Positions 33,931 through 45,576 are shown, counted from the stretch's first letter. The stretch: 64,000 bases of DNA from Triglochin maritima (GCA_963682175.1 OY821777.1:20480001-20544000), one strand, 5' to 3'. Made by a program: numbers and translations. Notes: generated by a model not told the origin, from the letters alone.

Positions 33931-34319
33931 TATTGGATTAATCTAGGATTAATAAGATATTTGCCCAAAGCACTGACACATGACACGTCCCTATTGGACT
34001 ACACATTTAAGGGTTTAGGGTGGAGCCATCTATATAAGGAGGGGAGCCTCCCATTGGATAAAAGAACAAGTGTGCAAACCCTAGCCTCTACCCACCCTAG
34101 CCGCCACCTTCTCTCTCTCTCTCTCCCATTTCGTCCCTCCACCTCCACCAAGCTCATTCCGTGGACTCTTGGGTTGTGGACTCGCGCTCGTTCTCCAAGA
34201 GAGTAGGAGACCGACCGGTGAAAAGGATTCCGTAAGGTGACCTCCGATCTTCCTTCCGTTGCCACATGTTCTCTCCAAGAAAGGTACTCCTGAACCTGTA
34301 GAATCGTTGTTTGCTAACA
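33931..34319 (+). repeat. 3' LTR of the 8.2 kb Copia element
   Basis: 389 bp, same TA...CA ends as the 5' LTR, TATA box TATATAA at 34031-34037, followed by the target duplication ATGTC. Confidence 0.93.
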
Positions 34320-34324
34320 ATGTC

Positions 34325-34753
34325 AACTAAAGAAAGTCGTAATAAGTAAGAAATAAAGGACTCACAAAACTTAAATGTACACCATAATAATTTCACGTTT
34401 TGATAAGTGTACTTAAGCAATTAAGAACTACTCCAGTGTAAAACTCCAATATATATCCTGATTTATGTCTAAAGGATTTGATTATTAATTTGTATACGAG
34501 ATCTCCTATGGAAGTTGTAGGATTATATTTCAGAACATGCTGAGATATGCGTGTCTTACAAACTGCTAAAGGATTGTGAATATTACACAAAATCACAAAT
34601 ATAGCCAGTTTTAAACATCAATTTAAAAGTGTTTTGGTGATTTTGTTGTATGCAATGAAGTAGTTGACTTTTAATTTAGCAAGACTTAAAGACCAATAAT
34701 TTATGAACCTTAAAGTAATTCTATCTTAAAATAACTGGGAGCAAATTCAAAAG
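34325..34753. other. AT-rich spacer, no feature seen
   Basis: No gene or repeat recognised between the Copia target duplication and the CACTA target duplication. Confidence 0.45.
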
Positions 34754-34789
34754 AAGCACTAGTGCAGAATTGGCTTTACTCGTCGCCAA

Positions 34790-35106
34790 ATAGACGTCGG
34801 CCGTTACAACCACCGACGTCTAGTGTGGAGAGGACATAATAGACGTCGGTTGTAATGGAAGACGACGTCTATGTGACACTATAGACGTCGGGTTTTGGAA
34901 TAACACGTTTAGCCGACGTCTATACCCTATAGACGTCGACCTATACACGTCGGTGGTTTGTGTACCTTTTATATCCGACGTCTATAGGGTATAGACGTCT
35001 CCATATAGACGTCGGACGTAATGGACAACCGACGTCTATACGTCATCCGCATAGACGTCGAGGTATAGACGTCGGCGTTATATAACATCCGATGTCTATA
35101 GGTCTT
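34790..35106. repeat. Left subterminal repeats of the CACTA element
   Basis: About fourteen copies of ATAGACGTCGG or its reverse complement, alternating in orientation and centred on the palindrome GACGTC. Such clusters are where En/Spm TnpA-type proteins bind. The pairs could fold into hairpins. Confidence 0.93.
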
Positions 35107-35113
35107 AAAGAAA

Positions 35114-35320
35114 TCAGACAGACGGTTTTCTTTCATTCATTTCAGACGAAACCCACCCAAAAACCCTAGCCGTCCCGCGACCGAACTCTCCTCCGCGACC
35201 AACCTCCGACCGATCTGCATCATCTCCGGCACCGCAGCGAGCTCCCAAACTCTCCTCCACATCTCCGGCCCTCTTCTCCTTCTTCCCCCGTCTTCCTCCG
35301 TCTCTCTCCACATGTAAGTT
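35114..35320 (+). promoter_or_regulatory. Probable leader exon of the CACTA transcript
   Basis: A pyrimidine-rich, GC-richer stretch with AAAACCCTAGCCGTC and many CTCC runs ends in CCACATGTAAGTTTTC, a good splice donor. A long intron would then reach an acceptor at 37426 (TTCTATTTAG) just before the transposase. This is inferred from composition and splice signals. Confidence 0.45.
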
Positions 35321-36539
35321 TTCTTCCATCAACTATTTGTATTTTCTTCCAAAAGAATATCGGGCTTTGTTTGGATCTCCCCTTTGATCTCCCCTTTCAC
35401 TTGCGAGTTATTAACTACTATCACAAACAAATGGTGGTATGTGTTTGTATGGAATCCATCAAAGCCCTCATTTAACCCTTTACGTTCATCTTCGATAAGT
35501 ATGGAGTTTGTTTGACCTTAACTAGTACTGTAATTTTGTTGTCAACCATACACAACTGATAGAAATGTTTTCATAGTTAGGTCATGCTAATCCTTTTTTC
35601 GGTGATAAGGCTTGCAGATAACAATGATTTGTAGTTTTAGTCGGTGTTCAATACTTAAAGATTTCGATGTGCTAAACTTTCTTCAGGCAATCAATCTACC
35701 AGTTGTACAAAAATGACAGCTCAAGAAGAATTTGTTGCTAACTAAACTTACTGTTATATCTTTTGCCATAAGCTGTGGACTGTGGTGTCTTGTAAGTTCT
35801 AACATTTCTAGGTTCAAAGTACATGAAGCAATCTTACTAAAATATAAGATAACTTGAAAAAAATGTGTATGAAATCAATGTGTGTAGCTTAAATGAAATA
35901 ACAAATGAGTATTGGATCACTTAAAGTTCGTAGTCGCTATATAATTTCCTTGATCTGTTTTATTTTCTTATTTTATGTTGTTGCACCACCTTCTTAAGCA
36001 TTTTGAAGATTATGAAGGTTGAACTTGCCCTAAAACACACACGTGCACACACACACAATGGTGGTATGAGTTTGGTTTTGGCAATATTAGGTATTTGTTT
36101 TTTGACTCTGTAAGCTCTTCCGCACTGTGTGGTCAATTTTTTTTTTTGCAATTTCATTCCAAGATAAAATGGTACTTCCAATGTTTATCAGAAGTTTGTT
36201 AATTAAATGCTACAACTCTTGCAATTAGAAATAATAAAATCCCATTAGACGATAATTCCGGAAGATAATCCGAAATCCATCCATTAGATGAGTCAACAGA
36301 TCATATAATAGATTGTTAAGTTTTCAATTTGTATATATGTGTAGTTTTCTATGGGTTTGCATAAAAAGTGTCCAAATTAGAATAAATCTTTAGTTTAGTG
36401 AGTTCATACATTTATTTGTGTTTATTTATGTTTTGTCTAGTTAAATGTTTATTTATGTTTATTTATGCTGAAAAAATGATCTTTCATGTTTATTTATGTT
36501 TTGTCTAGTTAAATGTTTATTTACTTTGTTTAGTTAAAT
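35321..36539. other. Intronic DNA of the CACTA element
   Basis: AT-rich with short simple repeats: (CA)n near 36035-36057 and a T-run near 36137. Repeated GTTTATTTATGTTT phrases lie at 36420-36520. No gene seen. Confidence 0.45.
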
Positions 36540-37330
36540 GTTTAGTTTATAATAACTCATTGCCCCCCTTAAACAACTTGGCCTTTAATAACCCAAAGCA
36601 AAAGATTAGACAATATTTGCTAAGTCATTCATCATATAGGATTTGCATGCATTGTATTTTTCGATTATTTACGATTTCTGTCGTAGATTGCTGGTGTAAG
36701 GTACGTACTATCTTTCACTCATCATTCATTAGAAAGCACGCATTAGTTAGTAGCACTTGCATTGGAACAAGAGTGAGGTGAGTGTTTGTTTGGTGTGTTG
36801 TTTGTTAGATTAAGGTATGAAAAACACTTAGGGGACAGTCACCTATAGGAGATGAGGTGGGGGATTTCATCACCCTTTCCTTGGCCCAGAAACCACTTAA
36901 TAAAAGAGCCTTAATAAAATCAATTAGACGTTGGCCCCTAGGAATTTCGGACGCATTAAGGAGAGGAAACCGTTTAAGACCGTTATGGCCTGAATGTCGT
37001 TGCCCATCTAGTCTCCCTGAGATTTTAGGAACCTCCGGGTTCTTGATTTCCTATAGATTAGTGGTCCTCGATGTTTAAGACCGTTTCGGCCTGAACGTCG
37101 TTGCCCATCTAGTCTCCCTGAGATATTAGGGACCTCCAGGTTCTTGATTTCCTACAGACTAGTGGTCCTCGGTGGGACCTCGAAGTTAGGCGTCGTCTAT
37201 TACTAAGGACCTATAGTGGACTTTAGGTTTGTTTTGGCCTTGATTGTTTAGTTAGATTTCTAACCTTCCTTATTCCATGCTAGATTAAGGACTTCATCTC
37301 TTCTCCTCTGAGTCATTCTTTTCTCATCTT
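36540..37330 (+). mobile_element. Gypsy-leader-like fragment inside the CACTA intron
   Basis: The order of phrases matches the Gypsy leader at 17105-17530 and 19215-19280: CAACTTGGCC, GAGGTGGGGGATTTCATCAC, and GTTAGGCGTCGTCT with AAGGACCTATAG. It includes a ~101 bp tandem pair at about 36973-37073 and 37074-37174 sharing GTCGTTGCCCATCTAGTCTC. No LTR or target duplication was identified, so how it got there is open. Confidence 0.65.
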
Positions 37331-37432
37331 AATGTCTCCGAATCTTCTCATCTACGAACACATTCTTTTAAATTGAAATTTTACTTATTTTCTTCAATAA
37401 TAATTATCATTTTTGCTTCTATTTAGATTGAA

Positions 37433-40400
37433 ATAGATCGAGAGTGGATAGTTTCAAACAGATTGAGTGATGAGTATGAGAACGGAGTGAATATGTTCTT
37501 AGAGGTTGCCAAAAAACATTCTAAGAAAATGAAAGACAGCGACATGGCGTATTATCTGTGCAATAAGTGTCATAATATGTCAATGTTGACTTTTCGGAAA
37601 ATGAAAGATCATTTGTTTGAGAAAGGTTTCGACCCAAATTACAGACGGTGGATATAGCACGGCGAAATTGAATCATGTAGTCGTTCCAAGAATGATGGAG
37701 AAGATGTTAGTGTGGAAGATCACTTAGAGGAAATGGTTCAGGATATGACTGAAAAGTTTTCGTCCAACCTCGATTTACTTGGTAATTTGTTGAGTGACAA
37801 TGAGAAGCCGTTGTATAAGAATTGTACCAAATTCACTAGATTGTCAGTGGTGTTGAAGTTGTACAATTTAAAAGCTGGAAATGGTTGGTCCGATGTGAGT
37901 TTCACATCAATGTTGAAGTTAGTGAAAGAGATACTTCCAGATGATAATGAGTTGCGAGATAGAACTTATGATGCAAAGAAAGTGTTGTGCCCTATGGGAA
38001 TGGAATATATGAAGATACACGCATGCCCGAATGATTGTATATTGTATAGGGGTGAGTTTGAAAACTTACATTCCTGTCCCAGGTGTAATGTTTCAAGATA
38101 CAAAATGAAACGTAGTGGACCAAACCACAATGAAGAGGCTGATGAGATGAAAATCAAAGGACCTCCTGCTAAGATTTTGTGGTATCTTCCGATAATACCA
38201 AGGCTTAAATGTTTGTTTGCGGGTAAAGAGGATTCCAAGAATATGACATGGCATGCTGATCGTGAGAAACCAAATGATCAGTTGCTACGTCACCCTGCAG
38301 ATTCACCTCAGTGGAAAAAAATAAATGTCGACTTTCCTGTGTTTGGTGAAGAATAGAGGAATGTACGACTTGGGCTCTGTACTGACGGAATGAATCCTTT
38401 CTGTAGTTTGAGTAGCATTCACAGTTCTTGGCCCGTTCTGCTTGTAATTTACAATCTGCCCCCGTGGTTATGCATGAAACGCAAATATATCATGTTGTCC
38501 TTAATAATTTCTGGTCCGAAACAACCTGGAAACGACATCGATGTGTATTTAAGACCTTTAATTGATGACCTAAAGAAATTGTGGGATGACGGAGAGTCAG
38601 TTTTTGATTCTTATCGTCAGGAGTCGTTCGTAATGCGGGCAATGATATTTTGCACGATTAATGACTTTCCAGCTTATGGTAATCTGTCTGGATATTCAGT
38701 CAAAGGTCATAAAGCTTGTCCAATTTGCGAGGAAAATACATGTTCTTTGCAACTAGTTAATGGTTCTAAGACTGTCTATCTCGGTCATCGGAGATTTTTG
38801 CCGAACTCTCATCCTTATCGTAGGTTGAAGAAGGCATTTAATGGAAAACAAGAGTTTCAGAATCCGCCAGTTGAAATCAGCGTCGAAAAGGTGTATGAAC
38901 GTGTAAGGAACATTGAATGAGAATTTGGAAAACCGTACAAACGAGCAAACGACAAAAGTAGTTGGAAAAAAAGATCAATATTTTTTGATCTCCCTTACTG
39001 GAAAACTTTAGAAGTTAGACATTGTATTGATGTGATGCACGTAGAGAAAAATGTTTGTGATAGTCTTGTTGGCACTCTGTTGAACATACCTGGTAAAACC
39101 AAAGATGGATATAATGCAAGACTTGATCTTGTTGATATTGGTATACAAGCAATGTTGGCACCAGAGAAGAAAGGAGATCGGAATTACTTACCTCCAGCTA
39201 GTTATACATTGTCTAGAAAGGAGAAAAGAATTCTCTGTCAGTGTTTGCACGATGTAAGGGTTCCACAAGGTTATTCTTCAAATATCAGTAATCTTGTTGT
39301 TATGAAGGATTTGAAACTTGTGGGGATGAAGTCTCACGATTGTCACACTTTAATGCAGCAGTTGTTACCTGTAGCACTGAGATCCATATTACCGAAAGAT
39401 GTTAGACAAGCAATAATAAAGTTGTGTTCCTTTTTCAATAAGATTTGTAGTAAAGTGGTTGATCCTGTGCAGTTAGACAAGTTACAGAATGAAATTGTGG
39501 TCACATTATGTCAGTTGGAGATGTTCTTCCCCCCGGCTTTTTTCGACATTATGATTCATCTTGTTATTCATTTGGTTAGAGAAGTTAAATTGTGCGGACC
39601 AGTTTTCTTAAGGTGGATGTATCCTTTCGAGCGTTATATGAAAGTGTTGAAAGGTTATTGCAAAAATCGTCAAAGACCAGATGCTAGTATTGTTGAAGGA
39701 TACATAGTTGAGGAGGTTATCGAGTTTTGCACTGGATACCTAGCAAACACCAAAATTGTTGGACTTCCGAAGAATCGTCATGATAAACGTGCCGATGGTA
39801 AAGGGACACGTGGGATGACATTGTTAAATCCAAATGGCGATGACTTAATGACAGCATATTTTTATGTGTTGTGCAATTCGAATGAAGTTCAACCATACCT
39901 AAATGAACACATGAAGTTTCTAAAGGAAAGAAATCCTTTGTGGAGTGATCAACAAGTAATTAATAGTCACAATAAGAATTTCATCTCTTGGTTCAAAAAT
40001 CTAGCATACAAGCGTGATGTTTCTGAGACAATACAGTGGTTGGCTTACGGTCCGCATTCTATTGTTTTAAGTTACAGTGATTATGATATCAATGGATATT
40101 CTTTCTACACAGTTTGTGAAGAAGCGAAAAGTGTTGTTCAGAACAGTGGCGTCACCTTAATAGCAGAGTCTTTGCATTTGTCTAGTTCTAAAGACAAGAA
40201 TCATGTATACGCCGACATGTCCTATTACGGTGTAATTGAAGATATATGGGAGCTAGACTTTGTTAAATTCAAAGTACCTATATTTAGATGCAAGTGGGCT
40301 GATAATAAAACAGGAGTTCGAGTGGATGACTATGGCTTCACTTTAATTGATTTTTCAAAACAAGGGTATAAAGGAGAACCTTTTATTCTAGCTTCCCAAG

Positions 40401-40672
40401 CGAAACAAGTCTTCTATGTGGCTGATTCGTGTGATAAGAAATGGGCAGTAATTTTGGAAGGGAAGAAAAATATTGTATCAGATGATAGTCTGATCGAGTA
40501 TGAAGAGACACCACCTTTCTCTAAGCAAGCACCTGAGTTGAACTCAATAGATGAAGAAATAAATGTTGAGACTTGTATGTTTAGAGATGACCACGGTGAA
40601 GGTATATGGATTGAAAATCCATTAAGGAAAAAAATAGTAAAGGTGCAAATTTTCTGTTGTAACACATTGTAA
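37433..40672 (+). pseudogene. CACTA transposase (Tnp2/Transposase_21 type), inactivated
   Basis: One reading frame runs from 37433 to 40672 and is broken only by stops. It holds the transposase-associated domain (RLSDEYENGVNMFLEVA; CNKCHN), the Tnp2 core (PNDCILYRGEFENLHSCPRC at about 38028; LPIIPRLKCLF; LCTDGMNPF; FPAYGNLSGYSVKGHKACP; LEVRHCIDVMHVEKNVCDS), DUF4218 (SHDCHTLMQQLLPVALR; RWMYPFERYMKVLKGY) and DUF4216 (YYGVIEDIWELDF; ILASQAKQVFYVAD). Stops lie at 37655 (TAG), 38354 (TAG) and 38918 (TGA). Each sits where the family has Trp. The expected start codon reads ATA at 37433. Length fits a full TnpD-like protein of ~1080 aa. Confidence 0.93.
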
Positions 40673-40732
40673 TAGACATTTAATCCATGTCTTTACCTTA
40701 TTTAATTACTTGAATTTATCTTTTATAGTATA

Positions 40733-43507
40733 ATGGCTCCGAAAAAGAAACCCACTTCCTCCGAGTCTGAAGGTTCGAAGACATACAGTACACGAGGTCC
40801 TTGTCTCATGAAAGAATTCGTGGGCAGAAGAACTAGACACGGTAGAGTTCCAATCCAGTTTGATGACCGTCTTGAGCCCTTAGGCATGCTGTCTGATAAT
40901 TGGAAAAGTTTTCTGGGTAGCTTAGCGAGGGCCAAAGTTGACATTTGTTTATCCAGTTGGGCTGATGTAGATGAGAAGTTGAAGGACACAATATGGGATA
41001 ATGTGCAGGTAATGGTTCCATTATCGATTTCTATAGTTTTAGTTGAACTTTTGATATATATAAAGTTAACGTGTTGTAGGAATCTTTTGAGTTCCAATTC
41101 ACTGACAAGTTGAAGAAGAAGTGGATGACATACATGTCAGTTCGTTGGAGGGATTTCAAAACAAATTTAACGAACAAGTACATATTCGGAGACTACCAGG
41201 ATAGAAATCCATGCGATGTCTATAACTTTATCACTCCGAATCAATGGGAGCTATTCAGAAAATCCAGAGATAGCCCGGAGTTTGAGGTATACTAAGTTTA
41301 ATTTATAATATAGTAACTGAGTTTCAAAACAAACTTGTTAGTTATTGATTTTAGTGACAATCTAATAAACTTGATTTTAGGCCATCCAAGCAAAAAAACA
41401 AAAGATTAGATCTTCTAACAAGTATACCCATCGTATGTCTCGAGCGGGGTACCAGAAGTTAGAAGCACAAATGATGGCTGAAAAAATTGCTCAGAAGAGA
41501 CAGGAGGCAATTGACTCCGGTATGAGTGAGGAGCAAGCAAGTAACCTATCTCCTCCTTCTCCCGTAGCTCGTTGTGATTCTTGGAAGAGAGCGAGAGTAA
41601 ACTCCAGAGGGGAGTACGTCACAGACGAGTCGCAAGCTATCGGCTCGAAGATAGTAAGTTGCATCACTTATATATATGTTATTAATTCAGAATCATTAAT
41701 TTTATATTGCTCAAATGATAGTAAATATTGTTTTAAACTTAGGACTCTCTGAAGTTGAGAGAATCTCAAGGCGAATTTGCTTCCGATGGTCGGAATGATA
41801 TTCTACGCGAGGCCTTGGGAAACGACGAACACCCCGGTCGTGTGCGAGGGGTAGGGAGTAGAATTGGACTTCGACAATATTATGGGAAGACTCAACGGTC
41901 TACTTCGACGACTGGTCATAGCAAATGCCAGCAAGAGATCGCAGATTTGAAGAAGTCTTTGCAACTTCTTACGGAGAGATTGGATCGTGATTTGCCTACT
42001 TCTCCTACCCGTCGTAAGACAGGTTCTTCCGCGGAGACTACTCCAGTTCCGCCAGTGTTCCACCCTCATCGACATGATGATTTCGTGTCTCATTCTCGAG
42101 AATTGGCCCTCGTCGACAGTCCCTCGTTTGGAAAGTTCGCGGATGGATCTAGATGTGCTTTATTTGTCGAAGACCCTGATCGAAGATTGGTGGGACACGG
42201 GAAAGTTTATAACATCTCCAGATACCACTTCACAGAGGTAGGAGAGGGAGAATTGAAGGTTGCAGTTGAGAGTTGCTTAGATCCTGGTGCTTTTGTGCCA
42301 TTTCCGGAAGAAGAGATTGTTACTCTCGGCGATGCTATCGGTGGGTTCGTGCGTTGGCCTAGTTATTTAGTAGAGCTAAACGACAAACATGAGGTATAGT
42401 TTAACTTTGAAAGACTTTAAACTTCAAATTTGTTAACAATTGTATTTTAACGGTTCTATACATCTTTGTAAGGTGTCAAGCCCCCGGAGCAAAGGGTCAA
42501 ACAACCAATCTCCGATCAACATTAATTCGCTTCCAAGTAGGTGCAAAATGTTGTATCAATGTATGGTAGGTAGGGAGGCACAATCCCTAAGTACCTTGGA
42601 CTTGGAGGGGGATAAAGGGTTGCCTCCCGCTTTGTACATCACCAAAGAGGATATCATGCAGTTCATGGCGATGGATTCGTTGTGTATCATGATTATCGAC
42701 GTGCAAGTGAAGTAAGTGTTTTTTTTGTATACAATGAAAAGTATTGAATAATTTTATCAAAACTATAATAAATTATAATTTTTATACTTGTAGACATCTT
42801 TACGACGCCAGAAGGTCAATATTTCCCGAGGATCAAGTATTTGGATTTATCAGTCCATCTACACATATATACGGGAATGATGATAAATAGGGTCAACTTG
42901 GGACATTCTTTAAAGAAGAAGACAAAAGATATTATCTGCTCCCTTATCATGAGAGGTAAACTTTGTAATTCAAAGTGAAATTTTATTTTGTAATAAGCTT
43001 CTAATTATGTAAGTTCGTTTAGTTGTCAAAAAAGTAATTCTTGGATTTTTATTAGTATTATTGAATGATATTTTCACTTGTGCTACTCAGGGCAATTAAT
43101 GTTTACAGAGCTTTAGGTGGTAGTAGAACAACCACAAAATCTGGAATAACATGGCATGGAATGAGAGTACGTTCTTTCCCATTTTTGTTAATTAAGTTAG
43201 GAACAAATATTTAGCGAATTCTTATGTTTGTAGTATCGGAAGCAGGTTGGAAATACGGAATATGGTTACTACGTGATGAGATACATGGAGGAAATCTTCG
43301 ATGTGGCAACTCAAGACGTATGTCTAACCGAGGTAATGTAGATCGTTATTCAATTGTAGTTTCAATATTTAGTTATTAATATTCAACACACTTGTATTTT
43401 TTTGATAGGTTTTCCAAAAAAGTAGTGATCCATTCTCGCAACAGGAGCTCGATGAAACTCGCGACCGATGGGCTCGCTATTTCATCAGAAACATGCTGAC
43501 GAACTAA
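40733..43507 (+). pseudogene. Second CACTA gene: DUF8039 plus Ulp1-like protease, multi-exon, decayed
   Basis: At least eight exons can be traced by splice sites: 40733-41008, ~41081-41286, ~41382-41653, ~41744-42394, ~42474-42710, ~42794-42956, ~43091-43166 and ~43234-43507 (interrupted by a further intron at ~43335-43408). The N-terminus is basic (MAPKKKPTS). Transposase_24-like text (WDNVQ; KKKWMTYMSVRWRDFKTNL) is followed by a Glu/Lys-rich coil near 41450 and a DUF8039-like domain (GKVYNISRYHF; TLGDAIGGFVRWPSYLV, about 42160-42370). The end resembles C48/Ulp1 cysteine proteases of CACTA elements (FGFISPSTHIYGNDD; YYLLPYHER; NTEYGYYVMRYMEE). The expected catalytic Cys is Tyr (TAT at 43261). 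The HW-containing catalytic-His stretch is not found after LLPYHER. A TAG lies near 42887. Confidence 0.7.
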
Positions 43508-43667
43508 GAGGTTCTACTGCCAATTGTATTTTTTGTAATTTAGATAACAAGTGCACTTGTATTACAAACCTACACTTTATGCCTTAATATAATCGCCTTA
43601 ATTTTAGAATGAATTAATTGCAAGTGTGTTGAATGTCAATTGTGTGGTTGTATTTTTGTTTTTGTGT

Positions 43668-43770
43668 TTGTGCATGTATGCTTGTGGATGTATGTGGATG
43701 TATGCTTGTGAATGTCAATTGTATGGATGTATATGGATGTATGTGGATGTATGTGGATGAAATTTATAGG
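43668..43770 (+). repeat. GGATGTATGT minisatellite
   Basis: Eight or so tandem, slightly degenerate copies of TGTGGATGTATG and TGTATGGATGTATA in the 3' part of the CACTA element. Confidence 0.8.
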
Positions 43771-43857
43771 TGAACGAATTTGGTGAAGTTGTATGTACAC
43801 GACGACGATGACTAAAAACAATTTCGTCGGATCCTATTTTTTTTTGTCCAGGTTTGG

Positions 43858-44232
43858 GAATAGACGTCGGCTGTCTCTATAAGCCGACGTCTATTCCTCT
43901 GAAGAAAGGAATAGACGTCGGCTTTCTATGTAATCCGACGTCTATCCCTAAAGTATAGGCGTCGTATGTTAGTTACCCGACGTCTATCCCTAAAGTATAG
44001 GCGTCGTATGTTAGTTAACCGACGTGTATACCTAAAGTATAGGCGTCGTATGTTAATTAACCGACGTCTATACATTAAAGAATACACGTCGGAGTTTAAT
44101 TAAGGCCGACGTCTATTTGTTAGGTATAGACGTCGGCTATACGATGGCCGACGTCTATTTATAGACGACGCACACATATACGTCGGATATGAGTGTGCTT
44201 ATATCCGACGTGTATAAGCCCTTACATCCGAC
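43858..44232. repeat. Right subterminal repeats of the CACTA element
   Basis: About eighteen GACGTC/GGCGTC-centred motifs (ATAGACGTCGG, CCGACGTCTAT and variants), alternating in orientation as at the left end. A ~56 bp unit with AAAGTATAGGCGTCGTATGT is repeated three times at 43950-44060. Confidence 0.93.
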
Positions 44233-44260
44233 GAATATTCCCTTTTCTGTAGTAGTGAAG

Positions 44261-45221
44261 CCTCTCTTGATTATAAAAATAAAGTGACACTTATGACGTA
44301 ATTAGTATTTGGAAACGGGAATCATAGTAAATCATATTATTAATATGTAGTAAGTTAGATCGACTGCTGAAATAGTATTTTTGTTAAAACGAAATGATGT
44401 TATATTTTAAATATTCGGCCAAAGTCATGGGCGCACAACCGAGGGCATCAATTTCTTTTAGATAAAAAATGTTCGTGTTGGGCAGCCAGTTCTCTTCTCT
44501 AAATTAATATTAAAGACAAAATTGTGGAATTAAAACTTTCTTTTCTAACGTGCTAACATGTCTTTTGAAAGCCAAAGAGTTGGACATGTAATAGTTAAAG
44601 AAGATCTATGACTCAACTATTTGCATATTCCATAAACTCGATTTGATGCCAATAACAAGTTGGTCGTGTCCTTTTAGAATATTACGTGTGATTTTGTAGC
44701 TATACAAGTTAAAAGAAAATTTGCAAATTAAGATTTTATTTTGGATACAATGTTACCTAATTGCATTGCATGTTGAAACGTCGTTATCATATTTTGAATA
44801 CAATATAAGTAAGCAACACTACAGGTTAAGTCATTGATCTAGCATTATAAATGATAATTGAAGTCTAAATCACGATGAATTTACTTATAAGTAGTACGTA
44901 GTTGTTTGCTAGTTAAGGTCATTTAGCCCGTAAGTCTAACGTTTAAAACTAACCAAGGTTAGGAAAACGTTTATAGGCTGAAAGTAATTTGTGCATGCAC
45001 ACGCATAATCGTAAGAAAGGGTAGATGTGTAACTCCTCTTCTCCATTATAATCAGATCAAATGTTTAGGCACAAGATATGTTCTATATTTAGAACATGCA
45101 TCTCTCCATGTTGCCCAGCTAAGCTTTTCTTTTCTAAATATTAAAGTCAAAATTGTGGATTGACAAAGTCTTTGTGGAAAATACGTGTTTTCGAAGGTCA
45201 TTGAGTTCGATTTCTAATAAT
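44261..45221. other. Spacer with an old direct repeat
   Basis: No gene. Two stretches, about 44480-44700 and 45115-45295, share phrases in order: TTCTCTAAATTAATATTAAA-like, CAAAATTGTGGA and ATATTnnGTGTGATTTTGTAG. They appear to be an old, diverged duplication with about 620 bp offset. The second copy runs into the first tandem unit below. Confidence 0.45.
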
Positions 45222-45299
45222 TAAACGACACCTCATGGCTTAAGTATTTGATCTCGGTCCTCTTATAATATTCTGTGTGATTTTGTAGATGTCCAATTT

Positions 45300-45563
45300 T
45301 GTTAGAGAACAAGGATTGATCCATGCCAAAAGCCCAGCTCAAAGCCCATAAAAATTCAACCACAATTACATAATTATATCTCATTGTATTGTAAGTTCAT
45401 ATACATTGTATTAGAAAATTCTCAAACATTCCAGTTCATCTATGTTTTCTAGGTTCATATGTTTCATGTAAAATCATACCTATAAATACCATGTATCTCT
45501 CTATCTTATGATTAAGAAGAGAATGATTTCCATTACATTCTTGCAAGGCATTTTTATTTAACA
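45300..45563 (+). repeat. Element C: 264 bp Copia LTR (unit 1)
   Basis: It runs TGTTAGAGAACAAGG to TTTATTTAACA (TG...CA) and is followed at once by TGATATCAAGAGC, a variant of the initiator-Met PBS. This makes it the 5' LTR of a Copia element whose internal part was captured in the tandem unit. Its copy in unit 2 is 57169-57432. Confidence 0.8.
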
Positions 45564-45576
45564 TGATATCAAGAGC

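Larger units (their letters stand above)
26141..34319 (+). mobile_element. Copia LTR retrotransposon, full-length but defective (8.2 kb)
   Basis: Two LTRs (26141-26523 and 33931-34319) are flanked by a perfect 5 bp target duplication, ATGTC (26136-26140 and 34320-34324). Both LTRs run TATTGG...GCTAACA, so the terminal dinucleotides are TA...CA instead of TG...CA. A PBS and a purine run (AAGTGGGAGA, 33921-33930) are in place. The order of domains is gag, protease, integrase, reverse transcriptase, RNase H, as in Copia. The size is well above the usual ~5 kb because of a 2.1 kb leader and 1.25 kb of DNA after RNase H. Confidence 0.95.
34757..44257 (+). mobile_element. CACTA (En/Spm) DNA transposon, 9.5 kb, coding decayed
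   Basis: The left end CACTAGTGCAGAATTGG and the right end, read inward, CACTACTACAGAAAAGG form the terminal inverted repeats. A perfect 3 bp target duplication, AAG (34754-34756 and 44258-44260), flanks them. Subterminal arrays of GACGTC repeats lie at both ends. Inside are a Tnp2-type transposase and a second, multi-exon gene, both on +. The boundaries are firm. Confidence 0.96.

Noticed and set aside
35114..35332. Minus-strand 72-codon Arg/Gly/Glu-rich frame
   Set aside because: It is the complement of a pyrimidine-rich leader before a splice donor; low complexity, no domain.
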